A stretch of 64,000 nucleotides of DNA. Source: Cellulosilyticum lentocellum DSM 5427 (lineage in GTDB: Bacteria > Bacillota > Clostridia > Lachnospirales > Cellulosilyticaceae). Of the stretch, positions 44,871 through 53,074 are shown piece by piece. Each line of letters starts with the position of its first letter. Position 1 is the stretch's first letter. Location of the stretch: the NCBI RefSeq assembly GCF_000178835.2, contig NC_015275.1:4617001-4681000 (forward strand). Reading direction: 5' to 3'. The position numbers and the translations under genes were made by a program. The notes beneath the pieces were generated by a model. The model made no database searches. It worked only from the letters and a program-made list of their open reading frames with translations, and had not been told where the DNA came from.

Positions 44871-46577
44871 TTATGATAATTCTGCAATAAGAGCAGCTAC
44901 TTCTTTTTCTACATCTCCAAGATCTACAAGCTTTTTAACGCTCTTATCTCTAGTCATAAGCTCTACTTTACCTTCTTTTAGATTCTTTTCACCTACAACG
45001 ACCCTTACTGGAATACCAAGTAAGTCTGCATCAGCAAATTGTACACCTGCACCTACATTTCTATCATCCATGATTACTTCATATTTACTGCTAAGTTTGT
45101 TATATATTTCATTTCCGATAGCATCCATATCTGTTTTCTTACTCTTAAGTACACAGATATGCACTTGCCATGGTGCTACTGACATTGGCCAAATTGGTCC
45201 CCATTCATCATGACGCGCTTCGATAATACAAGCAAGCAATCTACCTACGCCAATTCCATAGCAACCCATAATAGGTGTTTTAGCTTTACCATCTGAATCA
45301 ATATAGGTCATTCCCATACTTTCAGAATATCTTGTTCCAAGCTGGAATATATTTCCCACTTCTACACCACGTTTAAATTGTAATTTACCATGGCAACATG
45401 GACATTCTTGACCTTCTAATACTTCTGCCACATCATGGAAGTCAGCATCTTTAATGTCTCTTGAAATACTAATACCTTTAATATGATAGTCTTTTTTATT
45501 GCCACCTACTACAAGGTTTTTCTCATTTCTAAGTGACTCATCAAAGATAATCTTTGCATCTCTTGCATCTAGATTGTATGGTCCCATAAATCCAAAACAA
45601 AGATTTGGAGTATCTTCGTATTTCTCAAATGGTGTAATAGTAGCTTTAACTACCTTTTGTAATTTAGCTTCATTAACTTGAAGATCTCCTCTAATAAATA
45701 CAATAAGAGGTTCTTTATGTCCTTCCATCTCAAATACACAAGCTTTTAAAGTTTTGTCAGCTGTTACGCCTAACATATTTGCTACTTCTTCAATGGTATG
45801 TGCATTTGGTGTGTGTACTTCTTCAATAGTACCTTCCTCTGTAGTTGCTACTGGTAATTTACCTGTTGCAACTTCCATATTAGATTGGTAGTCACAGCTA
45901 TCACAAATAATGATTGTATCTTCTCCGATATCTGTAAGAAGCATGAACTCATGTGCTACTTTCCCCCCCATCATACCTGTATCTGATTGTACACATACTG
46001 TTTCTGGCACACCTGCTCTAGCAAATATTCTATGATATGCTTGTAAGCATTGTTCATAGTAGGCTTCTAAGTCTTCTTGTGAAGTGTGGAAAGAGTAAGC
46101 ATCTTTCATTGTGAACTCACGCACACGGATAAGACCACCTCTTGCTCTTGGTTCATCTCTAAATTTAGTTTGGATTTGATAAATCATAAATGGATAGTTG
46201 TTGTAAGATTTAGCTTCTGTTCTAGCTAGATGAACTGCTGCCTCTTCATGTGTCATACCTAATACCATGTCTTTGCCGCCTCTATCTTTGAAACGAACAA
46301 GTTCACTTCCTACTGCATCAAAACGTCCTGACTCTCTCCAAAGATCTCCTGGTAAAGCCACTGGAAAGAGAACTTCTTGACCATCAATAGCATCCATTTC
46401 TTGACGAATGATATTTTCAATCTTAGATACGACTCTTTTTGCTGGTGGTAATAGAGAATAAATACCATTTGTTACTTGTCTTACATAACCACCTCTTAAT
46501 AAATAAATATGACTAATACTAGTTGCTTCGCCTGGTTTTTCTTTGAATCTTTCTCCTAGGAGCTTACTCATTAACAT
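44871..46577 (-). CDS. proS: prolyl-tRNA synthetase
   Basis: 568 residues, class II. Motif 2 lies in TKFRDEPRARGGLIRVREF, and motif 3 in MGCYGIGVGRLLACIIEARHD. The insertion between motifs 2 and 3 (about 220-400) is the bacterial-type Ala-tRNA editing domain. A C-terminal anticodon-binding domain completes it. It is controlled by a T-box leader upstream. Confidence 0.96.
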   Translation of the reverse strand: MLMSKLLGERFKEKPGEATSISHIYLLRGGYVRQVTNGIYSLLPPAKRVVSKIENIIRQEMDAIDGQEVLFPVALPGDLWRESGRFDAVGSELVRFKDRGGKDMVLGMTHEEAAVHLARTEAKSYNNYPFMIYQIQTKFRDEPRARGGLIRVREFTMKDAYSFHTSQEDLEAYYEQCLQAYHRIFARAGVPETVCVQSDTGMMGGKVAHEFMLLTDIGEDTIIICDSCDYQSNMEVATGKLPVATTEEGTIEEVHTPNAHTIEEVANMLGVTADKTLKACVFEMEGHKEPLIVFIRGDLQVNEAKLQKVVKATITPFEKYEDTPNLCFGFMGPYNLDARDAKIIFDESLRNEKNLVVGGNKKDYHIKGISISRDIKDADFHDVAEVLEGQECPCCHGKLQFKRGVEVGNIFQLGTRYSESMGMTYIDSDGKAKTPIMGCYGIGVGRLLACIIEARHDEWGPIWPMSVAPWQVHICVLKSKKTDMDAIGNEIYNKLSSKYEVIMDDRNVGAGVQFADADLLGIPVRVVVGEKNLKEGKVELMTRDKSVKKLVDLGDVEKEVAALIAELS

Positions 46578-46652
46578 AGCACTTCATCCTTTTCTTTTAT
46601 TATTTTATTCATGATCACTTCATCAATTGTCTATTCCAAGCAGATACTTCAT

Positions 46653-46935
46653 CAAAAAAGGCCCCATGCATCAAATATGCATAGGGGCCTTTATCTATCC
46701 GGCGGTACCACCCTAATTAATCACAACATGTCTATCAATTATTAGTTTAATAGAAGTTATGAATATCTCAAGTTTCTCTATAACGGGAGTTCCCGCTGCA
46801 CTTATGATTTCATGCAGAGCTTAGAGCTTGGACAATATGTGCTTGCTTTAGAAGCCTTTCACCCGGTGGGCTTCCTCTCTTTATAATTACTTGAAAGCAA
46901 ATCTCACTTATTGATTTCTCGTCATCACTAGTTTA
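46653..46935 (-). promoter_or_regulatory. T-box riboswitch upstream of proS
   Basis: The T-box GGTGGTACCGCC lies at 46701-46712 on the minus strand, followed by a terminator (stem AAGGCCCC.../GGGGCCTT, 46654-46692, T-run). Upstream, the Stem I elements AGAGAGGAAGC and the CCGGGTGAAAGGCTTC apical part are visible. Uncharged tRNA should stabilise the antiterminator and allow proS transcription. I could not assign the specifier codon with certainty; a proline codon is expected. Confidence 0.92.
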
Positions 46936-47084
46936 TCAGTATTAATTATCTATTATAAGAATAAACATCCCTCATAGCCTTGTCAAGTACCTACCATAAA
47001 TTGCGCTTTCCGAACTCATTCCATTAATTCACTAGGTTTAACTCACTCGCATTTAAAAGGATAATTTAAGTTAATCATAATTAT

Positions 47085-47113
47085 TTGACTATTTATCCCT
47101 ATGGTGCTATAAT
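47085..47113 (+). promoter_or_regulatory. promoter of the TPP-riboswitch/thiT unit
   Basis: TTGACT (47085-47090), 17-base spacer, TATAAT (47108-47113), just ahead of the aptamer. Confidence 0.8.
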
Positions 47114-47135
47114 TTGCTCAATAATAAATATGATG

Positions 47136-47263
47136 CTAGGGGAGCTTTCGAGCTGAGAGTGCATATGGTGCAGACCCTTTAACTTGTCCACGGATAATGC
47201 CGCAGCAAGGAAGCGAATGTGCGATACGATTAGTTTTGCCACACATTCGTGTGGTTATTTTTA
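47136..47263 (+). promoter_or_regulatory. TPP riboswitch with terminator platform
   Basis: The aptamer 47136-47214 has the conserved GGGGAGC, GCTGAGA, GACCCTT and GGATAATGCC...AAGG elements of the THI box. CGAATGTG (47214-47221) can pair with CACATTCG (47242-47249), which overlaps the hairpin CCACAC-ATTC-GTGTGG (47239-47254) followed by T residues. This gives a simple switch between antiterminator and terminator upstream of thiT. Confidence 0.95.
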
Positions 47264-47314
47264 TGCCACTTTGTACCCCCTAGCAAATTAAATATATTTG
47301 AAGGGGGTTTTATT

Positions 47315-47980
47315 ATGCCTAATATTTTTGCTAAATTAAGCGAAGTTAGTTTAGTATCATGGAGTATTATTTTTGTTATTGCTATTTTATCTATTGGTGG
47401 ATTATTAATTATTTCAAAGAAGGATAAGTATGCCAGCTCTACCATCACCACTAAAACGATTGTTTATGGTGGTATGTGTGTTGCCCTTTCCTTTATTCTG
47501 TCCTACATCAGACTTTATAAAATGCCTCAAGGTGGTTCTATTACTTTAGCTAGCATGTTTCCTATTATTTTATATTCTCTCGTTTTCGGGCCTGTTCCTG
47601 GTATTATTGCTGGTGTTGCATATGGATTTATGCAGTTTATTCAAGATCCTAGTATGGTTCACTGGGCACAATTATTTCTAGACTATCCTTTAGCATTCGC
47701 TTGCCTTGGTCTTGCTGGATTTGCACCAAAACTTTCTAAAAATATCCAGGTAGGAACTACTATTGGTATCATCATCTCAGTACTTAGCCGTGCTATCATG
47801 CATATTATTTCTGGTGTGGTTTTCTTTGCTGAGTATGCAGGAGAACAGTCACCTTTGATTTACTCCATCATTTATAATGCTTCTTACCTAGTTCCTGAAT
47901 TAATTATTACTTTAGTACTTGCCCTAATTATTGTCTCCACCCCTGTCTATTCACAATTAAAGCGTTCAACATTTATATAA
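47315..47980 (+). CDS. thiT: energy-coupled thiamine transporter S component ThiT
   Basis: 221 residues with about six spans. The GGSITLASMFPIILYS and GPVPGIIAGVAYGFMQ segments are the ThiT signature. It is the thiamine-binding component of an ECF transporter, consistent with the TPP riboswitch directly upstream. The ATG at 47315 follows AAGGGGG; the N-terminus is about 25 residues longer than usual and hydrophobic. Confidence 0.94.
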   Translation: MPNIFAKLSEVSLVSWSIIFVIAILSIGGLLIISKKDKYASSTITTKTIVYGGMCVALSFILSYIRLYKMPQGGSITLASMFPIILYSLVFGPVPGIIAGVAYGFMQFIQDPSMVHWAQLFLDYPLAFACLGLAGFAPKLSKNIQVGTTIGIIISVLSRAIMHIISGVVFFAEYAGEQSPLIYSIIYNASYLVPELIITLVLALIIVSTPVYSQLKRSTFI

Positions 47981-48004
47981 TAACTCTTTTTATAAATTAA
48001 CTTT

Positions 48005-48055
48005 AAAAAGGTACGCCTGCCAAGAAATTTTTCTTCACAGACTTACCTTTTTTTA
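48005..48055 (+). terminator. probable terminator after thiT
   Basis: Imperfect AAAAAGGTacGcCTG / CAGaCttACCTTTTT hairpin with a T-run. Confidence 0.6.
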
Positions 48056-48123
48056 TACTATAATCTCATTATTTACTCGTTTGTTACCTTGCAAACCTTC
48101 TTATTATAATTCACTTTTTTTAC

Positions 48124-48420
48124 TTAGTCTCTTTTTAAAACCTGGATTACAAACAGTGATATTAGACTGGCACTAGCTACTAGTAAAAGCTTCTTTATTT
48201 TACCTTCTTGTTCCTTGACTTCTGGCGAAAACACAGAGACCTTTCTCTCTACGTCCTGAAATTCACCTAGTTCTTCATCTAAGTAGACTTGTGCCTTTTC
48301 TCTTAATTTACTCTTGTACTTATAGTTCTTCACTATACTTACAATAGCTAGAATGCTACTTATGATCGTTACTACTTGTAAAATTAGTTCTATAGTTCTT
48401 AGTACTTTGCATTTACTCAT
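48124..48420 (-). CDS. small membrane protein, 98 residues
   Basis: Two spans (about 10-28 and 76-93) flank a charged cytoplasmic segment with coiled-coil character. Not recognised. It lies 11 bases after the iclR-type gene stop, with AGGAGG before its ATG, so it is probably co-transcribed with it. Confidence 0.65.
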   Translation of the reverse strand: MSKCKVLRTIELILQVVTIISSILAIVSIVKNYKYKSKLREKAQVYLDEELGEFQDVERKVSVFSPEVKEQEGKIKKLLLVASASLISLFVIQVLKRD

Positions 48421-48431
48421 CTTCCATCCTC

Positions 48432-49193
48432 CTAATACTTAGTATATCCTAGCCTTCTTGATATATCCCTTGCTGTCTCTTTGATTAATGTAATATGTTC
48501 TGCTCTTTTATCTGTAATGAACTGAGGTTCTTTTCCTCCTACGCTAATAGCGGCTATAATCTGCCCTCTATAATCATAAATAGGTGCTGCTATACAAAAA
48601 ATACCTTCCTCATGTTCTTCGTTATCTATAGCATAACCTTGTTTTCTAGCTTCTTTGATTTCATCCAATACACTTTCCGGTGATGTTAATGTCCTGTGAG
48701 TAAATGTCTCAAATGTTACTTTGGATAGCTCACTCAAAATTTCTTCATCGGTATTCTGAGATAGAAGAATCTTACCCACTCCCGATGCATACAGAGGAAT
48801 TCTTTTGCCAATTTGAGAGTACATACGAAATGCATTTATACTTTCTATCTTTTCTATAAATACCGCTTCATTCCCCTCTAAAATAGCCATCTGAACAGGT
48901 AAGCCTAAAATATGAACTAATTTTCTTAAATAAGGTGACGCTTCTGTTTTCAGTTCAATATTGTTGAGTTTCATACTACTTAATTCTACTAGTTTAAGAC
49001 CCACCTTATAGTTATTCCCTTCTCTCTCAATAAACCCTCTATTTTCTAGTGTAGCTAATAAACGATGAACTGTTATTTTATTCAATTCTAAAATACTTTC
49101 AAATTCTTTGGGCTGCATACCTTCTGGATGCTCTGCTAAGATTTCTAAAAGTTGTAATGCACGGTCTACTGTCTGCAGTATCGCCTTAGCCAT
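48432..49193 (-). CDS. IclR-family transcriptional regulator
   Basis: 253 residues. The N-terminal winged helix (TVDRALQLLEILAEHPEGM, then NKITVHRLLATLENRGFI) and the C-terminal GAF-like effector domain are typical. It lies next to a kduD-like gene, as KdgR-type regulators of pectin/uronate catabolism often do, but a terminator separates the two units. The ATG at 49193 is chosen over a GTG nine bases upstream. Confidence 0.9.
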   Translation of the reverse strand: MAKAILQTVDRALQLLEILAEHPEGMQPKEFESILELNKITVHRLLATLENRGFIEREGNNYKVGLKLVELSSMKLNNIELKTEASPYLRKLVHILGLPVQMAILEGNEAVFIEKIESINAFRMYSQIGKRIPLYASGVGKILLSQNTDEEILSELSKVTFETFTHRTLTSPESVLDEIKEARKQGYAIDNEEHEEGIFCIAAPIYDYRGQIIAAISVGGKEPQFITDKRAEHITLIKETARDISRRLGYTKY

Positions 49194-49302
49194 ACATCTC
49201 ACCCAGCTTTCTGTCTATATTATTTAACTCCTATTATATATTAATGAATAATATAAAACAATCTACCGTTTCATGACTAATCATGTATTTATTTACTGCA
49301 AA

Positions 49303-49342
49303 AATAAAAGATATAACCTTTCTAATGGTTATATCTTTCATG
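49303..49342 (-). terminator. terminator after the kduD-like gene
   Basis: AAAGATATAACC and GGTTATATCTTT (49307-49338) with a T-rich minus-strand tail. Confidence 0.8.
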
Positions 49343-49388
49343 TAATACTCGAATGCTCTATTAAATCCCTATTAATCATTATTACCTT

Positions 49389-50156
49389 TTATCTCGCTAG
49401 CCATCCTCCATCTACTGCTAGAGTATATCCATTGATATACTCTGCTGCTTCTGAAGCTAAAAAGACTGCTGCTCCTGCTAAATCTTCGGGGGTTCCCCAA
49501 CGCCCAGCAGGTATACGTTCTAAAATACTTGTTTGTCTCTCTTCGTCACTTCTTAAAGCTGCTGTATTATCTGTTGCCATATAGCCTGGTGCAATAGCAT
49601 TAATATTAATATGATGCACTGCCCATTCATTTGCCATTGATTTTGTAATACCCATTATAGCACTCTTACTTGCTGTATAGGAAGGTACACGAATCCCGCC
49701 TTGAAAAGATAGCATAGAAGCAATATTGATAATCTTTCCGCCATTTCCTTGTAAAATAAACTGTTTTGCTACTGCTTGTGATAAGAAGAATGTTGTCTTT
49801 AAGTTAATATTAATAACATCATCCCAGTTTTTCTCCGAAAAGTCTATAGTATCTTCTCTTCTAATAATCCCCGCATTATTTACTAAGATATCAACCTTCC
49901 CAAATGCTTTTAATGTTTCTTGTATAATCTCAGCTATTGGCTCTTGTGAAATCAAGTTAGCTTTGATTCCAATAAATCTTCTTCCTAATTCTTTTACTTT
50001 AGCTTCTGTCTCTGATAAATCTGTTGTTCCAACCCCAACGATGTCCGCTCCTGCACTAGCTAATCCTACTGCTATACCCTGACCTAAACCTCTTGTTGCG
50101 CCAGTTACAATTGCTACTTTACCTGCTAATGAAAACTTATTCAATATATTATTCAT
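49389..50156 (-). CDS. kduD: short-chain dehydrogenase, KduD-like
   Basis: 255 residues. The NAD-binding TGATRGLGQG motif, the NNAG motif and the SYTASK catalytic Tyr/Lys are present. The overall reading, with an IclR regulator adjacent, fits 2-dehydro-3-deoxy-D-gluconate 5-dehydrogenase; the substrate is inferred and other sugar-acid SDRs are possible. The ATG at 50156 follows GGAGGG. No kduI, kdgK or kdgA is in the window. Confidence 0.8.
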   Translation of the reverse strand: MNNILNKFSLAGKVAIVTGATRGLGQGIAVGLASAGADIVGVGTTDLSETEAKVKELGRRFIGIKANLISQEPIAEIIQETLKAFGKVDILVNNAGIIRREDTIDFSEKNWDDVININLKTTFFLSQAVAKQFILQGNGGKIINIASMLSFQGGIRVPSYTASKSAIMGITKSMANEWAVHHININAIAPGYMATDNTAALRSDEERQTSILERIPAGRWGTPEDLAGAAVFLASEAAEYINGYTLAVDGGWLAR

Positions 50157-50584
50157 CCTATATCCCTCCATTATTGTTTCTATTTCTGCATCTAATCTTC
50201 TCTCTAGATGAGCTTATTTTTGATAAATAGGTTTACGAAATTTATTATTTTTTGTTTCACCTTGCAATACGGTTGCTTATTGTATTTCATTATATGTAAC
50301 AATGTTTCTTATAGTGTAATAATATTACTTTTATATCTAAACGTCAACACTATTTTATTAATTATTTTTTTAACGATATCTATTGATTATCAAAGACTTA
50401 GTTAAGTTTATATCAAAGTATATTCCTTTCCTCAGCCTCGTCATCCATCTCCCGATTTAAGCATTTTATATGATTAATTTTGTACTATTGTGTAGATAAT
50501 TTCATAGATAACGCTACATTAATTCGCCTAATTATTTACAGTTTTTATGCTACACTTTAAAAAAACTCATGGAGAGAGGTACAA
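50157..50584. other. divergent spacer, promoters not resolved
   Basis: AT-rich region between the kduD-like gene and the exported HEAT-like gene. A short imperfect dyad GTAACAATGTTTC at 50296-50308 lies next to a minus-strand TATAAT and could be an operator for the adjacent IclR-type regulator; this is weak. No gene is evident. Confidence 0.4.
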
Positions 50585-51184
50585 ATGAAAAAAATAAATA
50601 TATTTACACCCTGCATTTTTTTGCTGCTTTTTTGCTCTATAATCTGTGTATTACTTGCTTATCCTGGCCTTAATACCATAGAGGCAGCTACTACGCATCA
50701 ATCTATTAGTTTAGAAAGTTTAGCAATCAAACAAAAAGATTTAGAAGCCACATTAGAAGCGTTAAAACTAGACTTAGCTAAAACCTCTGATAGCCTCAAT
50801 TCTTATAACCAAAGGCTCTCTATTGTAGAAAGCAACATCACTACTACTCAAACAATGTTGGTTTCTTATTATATGGATAAATTATCAGATCCTACTTATG
50901 TCACTACTTATAATACAGACTATACTTGGTATACTGCAGCAGAAGCACTTGGAGAGCTAGGAAAACCTTCTATCCCTGCTCTTATTAAACGTTTAGATAC
51001 TACTAATCCCTATGAACGGTCACTCGTATTTTATGCTCTTCTTCTAGCCTCTCAAGCTGAAAATGTTAAAGTTTTTGCGGGGAATGATTATATCCATACT
51101 CATTTAGACTTTAATACTAATACTCATAACGCTCAAAAAATGATAGCTTTAGAATGGTGGGAAAAGTATAAAAGTTACTTTTAA
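50585..51184 (+). CDS. exported HEAT-repeat-like protein
   Basis: 199 residues. A signal-anchor or signal peptide covers 1-38 (no lipobox), then a coiled-coil stretch (LESLAIKQKDLEATLEALK) and a C-terminal HEAT-like helical repeat (AAEALGELGKPSIPALIKRL). Function unknown; probably a protein-binding surface outside the membrane. GGAGAGG precedes the ATG. Its downstream terminator has been split by the insertion sequence. Confidence 0.75.
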   Translation: MKKINIFTPCIFLLLFCSIICVLLAYPGLNTIEAATTHQSISLESLAIKQKDLEATLEALKLDLAKTSDSLNSYNQRLSIVESNITTTQTMLVSYYMDKLSDPTYVTTYNTDYTWYTAAEALGELGKPSIPALIKRLDTTNPYERSLVFYALLLASQAENVKVFAGNDYIHTHLDFNTNTHNAQKMIALEWWEKYKSYF

Positions 51185-51228
51185 CTCTTCTATAAATATG
51201 TCATGCTCACTCCTAATATAGATATTTT

Positions 51229-51242
51229 AAAAAGGTATGTCT
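51229..51242 (+). terminator. left arm of a terminator split by the IS
   Basis: AAAAAGGTATGTCT is complementary to AGGCATACCTTTTT at 52913-52926. Without the IS and one target copy these arms would flank the 10-base loop CTCTCATAGG. The element therefore sits in the loop of an original terminator. Confidence 0.8.
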
Positions 51243-51252
51243 CTCTCATAGG
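51243..51252 (+). repeat. target-site duplication, left copy
   Basis: CTCTCATAGG, identical to 52903-52912. Confidence 0.92.
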
Positions 51253-51399
51253 CAATGTCATTAAGTTAACATTGTGATAGAAACGCATCCCTAGGAAAAG
51301 AAGTTGAAGATTTATTTCTTCAGCTTCTTTTTCTATTTCCAGGTACCACAAATAGACAGATTTGCATCTGCCTCAAAATTTATATTCTTTTACAAAGAT

Positions 51400-52716
51400 T
51401 TATGCTACTCTATAAAGGAAGCCATGAAAAAGCTTGATAGTTAAGTTTCGTTCCCTATGCCTATTAGGCCGTACAGGAATGAGATTTCTTGCGATTATGA
51501 CTTCTAAATCAGGTGATGTTGCTTTTCCATGATAGAATAACCTACACATATGCACTGCAACTGAGAAATTTGCTTTATATGTATGCTTTCTTTGCTTTTT
51601 TTCAATGACTACGTGCCATGTAATCATTTCTGCAAAGTTATACATTATCATATGTGCATAGATTTCTTGTTGGATACACATCACCTTTTTTGAATGAAAA
51701 TCTAACATTCCAATCGTATATTTCAAATCTCGAAAAGATGTTTCAATCCCCCAACGAGAAGCATACAGTTTTTTTACCTCATCAGGAGGATACTTTTCAC
51801 TGTTTAGATTTGTAACTATTGTTTCATAGGAAGTTTCTGAAATAGGAAATCTCACTATTCGGAAGTGTAATTCATAGAATTTAGCAGGTTCAGATTTCTT
51901 GTTTTTAAGTGGTAAATAATCAAACGGTTGGGCTGAAGAAACACTTCGATAATGATTTTTGTCTTTGAAAAGTTCTTTGACTGCATTCGTTTTCTTTCTT
52001 GTAAGTTTTAAAGAAATATCAATATCAAAACAGTCTGTTTTGGGTAAATCCAATCCATTCTTTATACCATTAATTCCATCTTTGACACGAATAAGAAAGA
52101 ACCATCCTTTTTCTTGAATGTGAGCCATGCTGTTGAAAGATTCATAACCTCTATCAGCTATCACGAGTGCTTTAGGAATTTCAGAACGATCAACCATTTC
52201 TTGTAGAGCGTTATGTTCATTCTTTTCTTTAGATTTTTGTATTATCACATCATGATAAATAGAATAATTTATATTATACAACGCATTTATATGCAGAAGA
52301 TTATATGATTTTCTTCCATCTTTTCCAGAATGAAATGAATTTAAATCATCAGGATTGGTAGGAATCTGTACATCAGACCCATCAACAGCAAGTATGGGCA
52401 TATCTTCATTAAAGTTATCTATAAGTTTACTTGAAAAGCCGTCAAATATCTTCTTAAACGCTTCAGGCTTTATCTTTTTTCTCTGCTGAACAAACGCAGA
52501 AGAAGTTGGTGTATCTGCAGATGCACCAAATAGATCTAATAATTCGTTTGTAAGGCTCCCACTTCCCATTCCAATAATTCCAGCTAAAATTTTATTCATG
52601 GGCAATTTCCTTTTGCGTAAAAAATCACTACCTGGATTGGTACAATAATCTTGCGGATTGTCAGCTATCTTTTGGATTTCATCTACTAAAAGCTTTTTAA
52701 TTTGTTTGGGTTTCAT
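51400..52716 (-). CDS. IS4-family DDE transposase
   Basis: 438 residues. The catalytic residues are visible as LAVDGSDV (first Asp), VIADRGYES (second Asp) and the Y2R3E6K signature YASRWGIETSFRDLK (Glu). The ATG at 52716 follows AAGGAGG; the in-frame extension upstream runs into a 15-bp hairpin. It cuts and joins the element's ends. The frame is intact, so the element may be active. Confidence 0.94.
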   Translation of the reverse strand: MKPKQIKKLLVDEIQKIADNPQDYCTNPGSDFLRKRKLPMNKILAGIIGMGSGSLTNELLDLFGASADTPTSSAFVQQRKKIKPEAFKKIFDGFSSKLIDNFNEDMPILAVDGSDVQIPTNPDDLNSFHSGKDGRKSYNLLHINALYNINYSIYHDVIIQKSKEKNEHNALQEMVDRSEIPKALVIADRGYESFNSMAHIQEKGWFFLIRVKDGINGIKNGLDLPKTDCFDIDISLKLTRKKTNAVKELFKDKNHYRSVSSAQPFDYLPLKNKKSEPAKFYELHFRIVRFPISETSYETIVTNLNSEKYPPDEVKKLYASRWGIETSFRDLKYTIGMLDFHSKKVMCIQQEIYAHMIMYNFAEMITWHVVIEKKQRKHTYKANFSVAVHMCRLFYHGKATSPDLEVIIARNLIPVRPNRHRERNLTIKLFHGFLYRVA

Positions 52717-52755
52717 ATGTGTCCTCCTTGTAACTAAGTTTCCTTTAATTACAAG

Positions 52756-52800
52756 GGCCGCTCTCACTACCTCTTTATTCAATCAGTAGTGAGAGCGGCC
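52756..52800 (-). repeat. 15-bp hairpin upstream of the transposase start
   Basis: GGCCGCTCTCACTAC (52756-52770) with its perfect complement (52786-52800), 20 bases before the ribosome site. It would form in read-through transcripts. In other IS families such hairpins keep transposase translation low when an outside promoter reads in. Confidence 0.8.
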
Positions 52801-52828
52801 GCACATTTTCTTTGTCTTGTCAACTACT

Positions 52829-52876
52829 TTTTCAAAAAAAGATCCCTATACCATTTGATTGGTATAGAGATCTTTT
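52829..52876. terminator. terminator near the right end of the IS
   Basis: AAAGATC-CTATACCA and TGGTATAG-GATCTTTTTT arms (imperfect) with A/T-runs on both sides; it should stop transcription into or out of the element. Confidence 0.8.
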
Positions 52877-52902
52877 TTCGTCATCTTAACTTAATGACAT
52901 TG

Positions 52903-52912
52903 CTCTCATAGG
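52903..52912 (+). repeat. target-site duplication, right copy
   Basis: CTCTCATAGG, identical to 51243-51252; the right terminator arm AGGCATACCTTTTT begins directly after it. Confidence 0.92.
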
Positions 52913-53011
52913 AGGCATACCTTTTTAATTATGTTTTTCACATAAAATCACTCAATATCTTCATCTATTCTATGATAGTGTACAAACTTAATAAAAATAT
53001 TTATTTTTATA

Positions 53012-53040
53012 TTGTATTTTTCTTTTTAAAATACTATAAT
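53012..53040 (+). promoter_or_regulatory. promoter of guaB
   Basis: TTGTAT (53012-53017), 17-base spacer, TATAAT (53035-53040). No purine riboswitch is visible. Confidence 0.65.
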
Positions 53041-53074
53041 ATTCACTAAATTCAATAATAAGGAGCAATTTAAA

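Larger units (their letters stand above)
51253..52902 (-). mobile_element. IS4-family insertion sequence, complete, 1650 bp
   Basis: The ends carry 17-bp perfect inverted repeats CAATGTCATTAAGTTAA (51253-51269 and the complement at 52886-52902). The 10-base direct repeat CTCTCATAGG at 51243-51252 and 52903-52912 is the target-site duplication. One intact transposase gene lies on the minus strand. Internal terminator-like hairpins lie near both ends (about 51296-51335 and 52829-52876). Intact ends and a perfect duplication suggest recent insertion. Confidence 0.93.
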
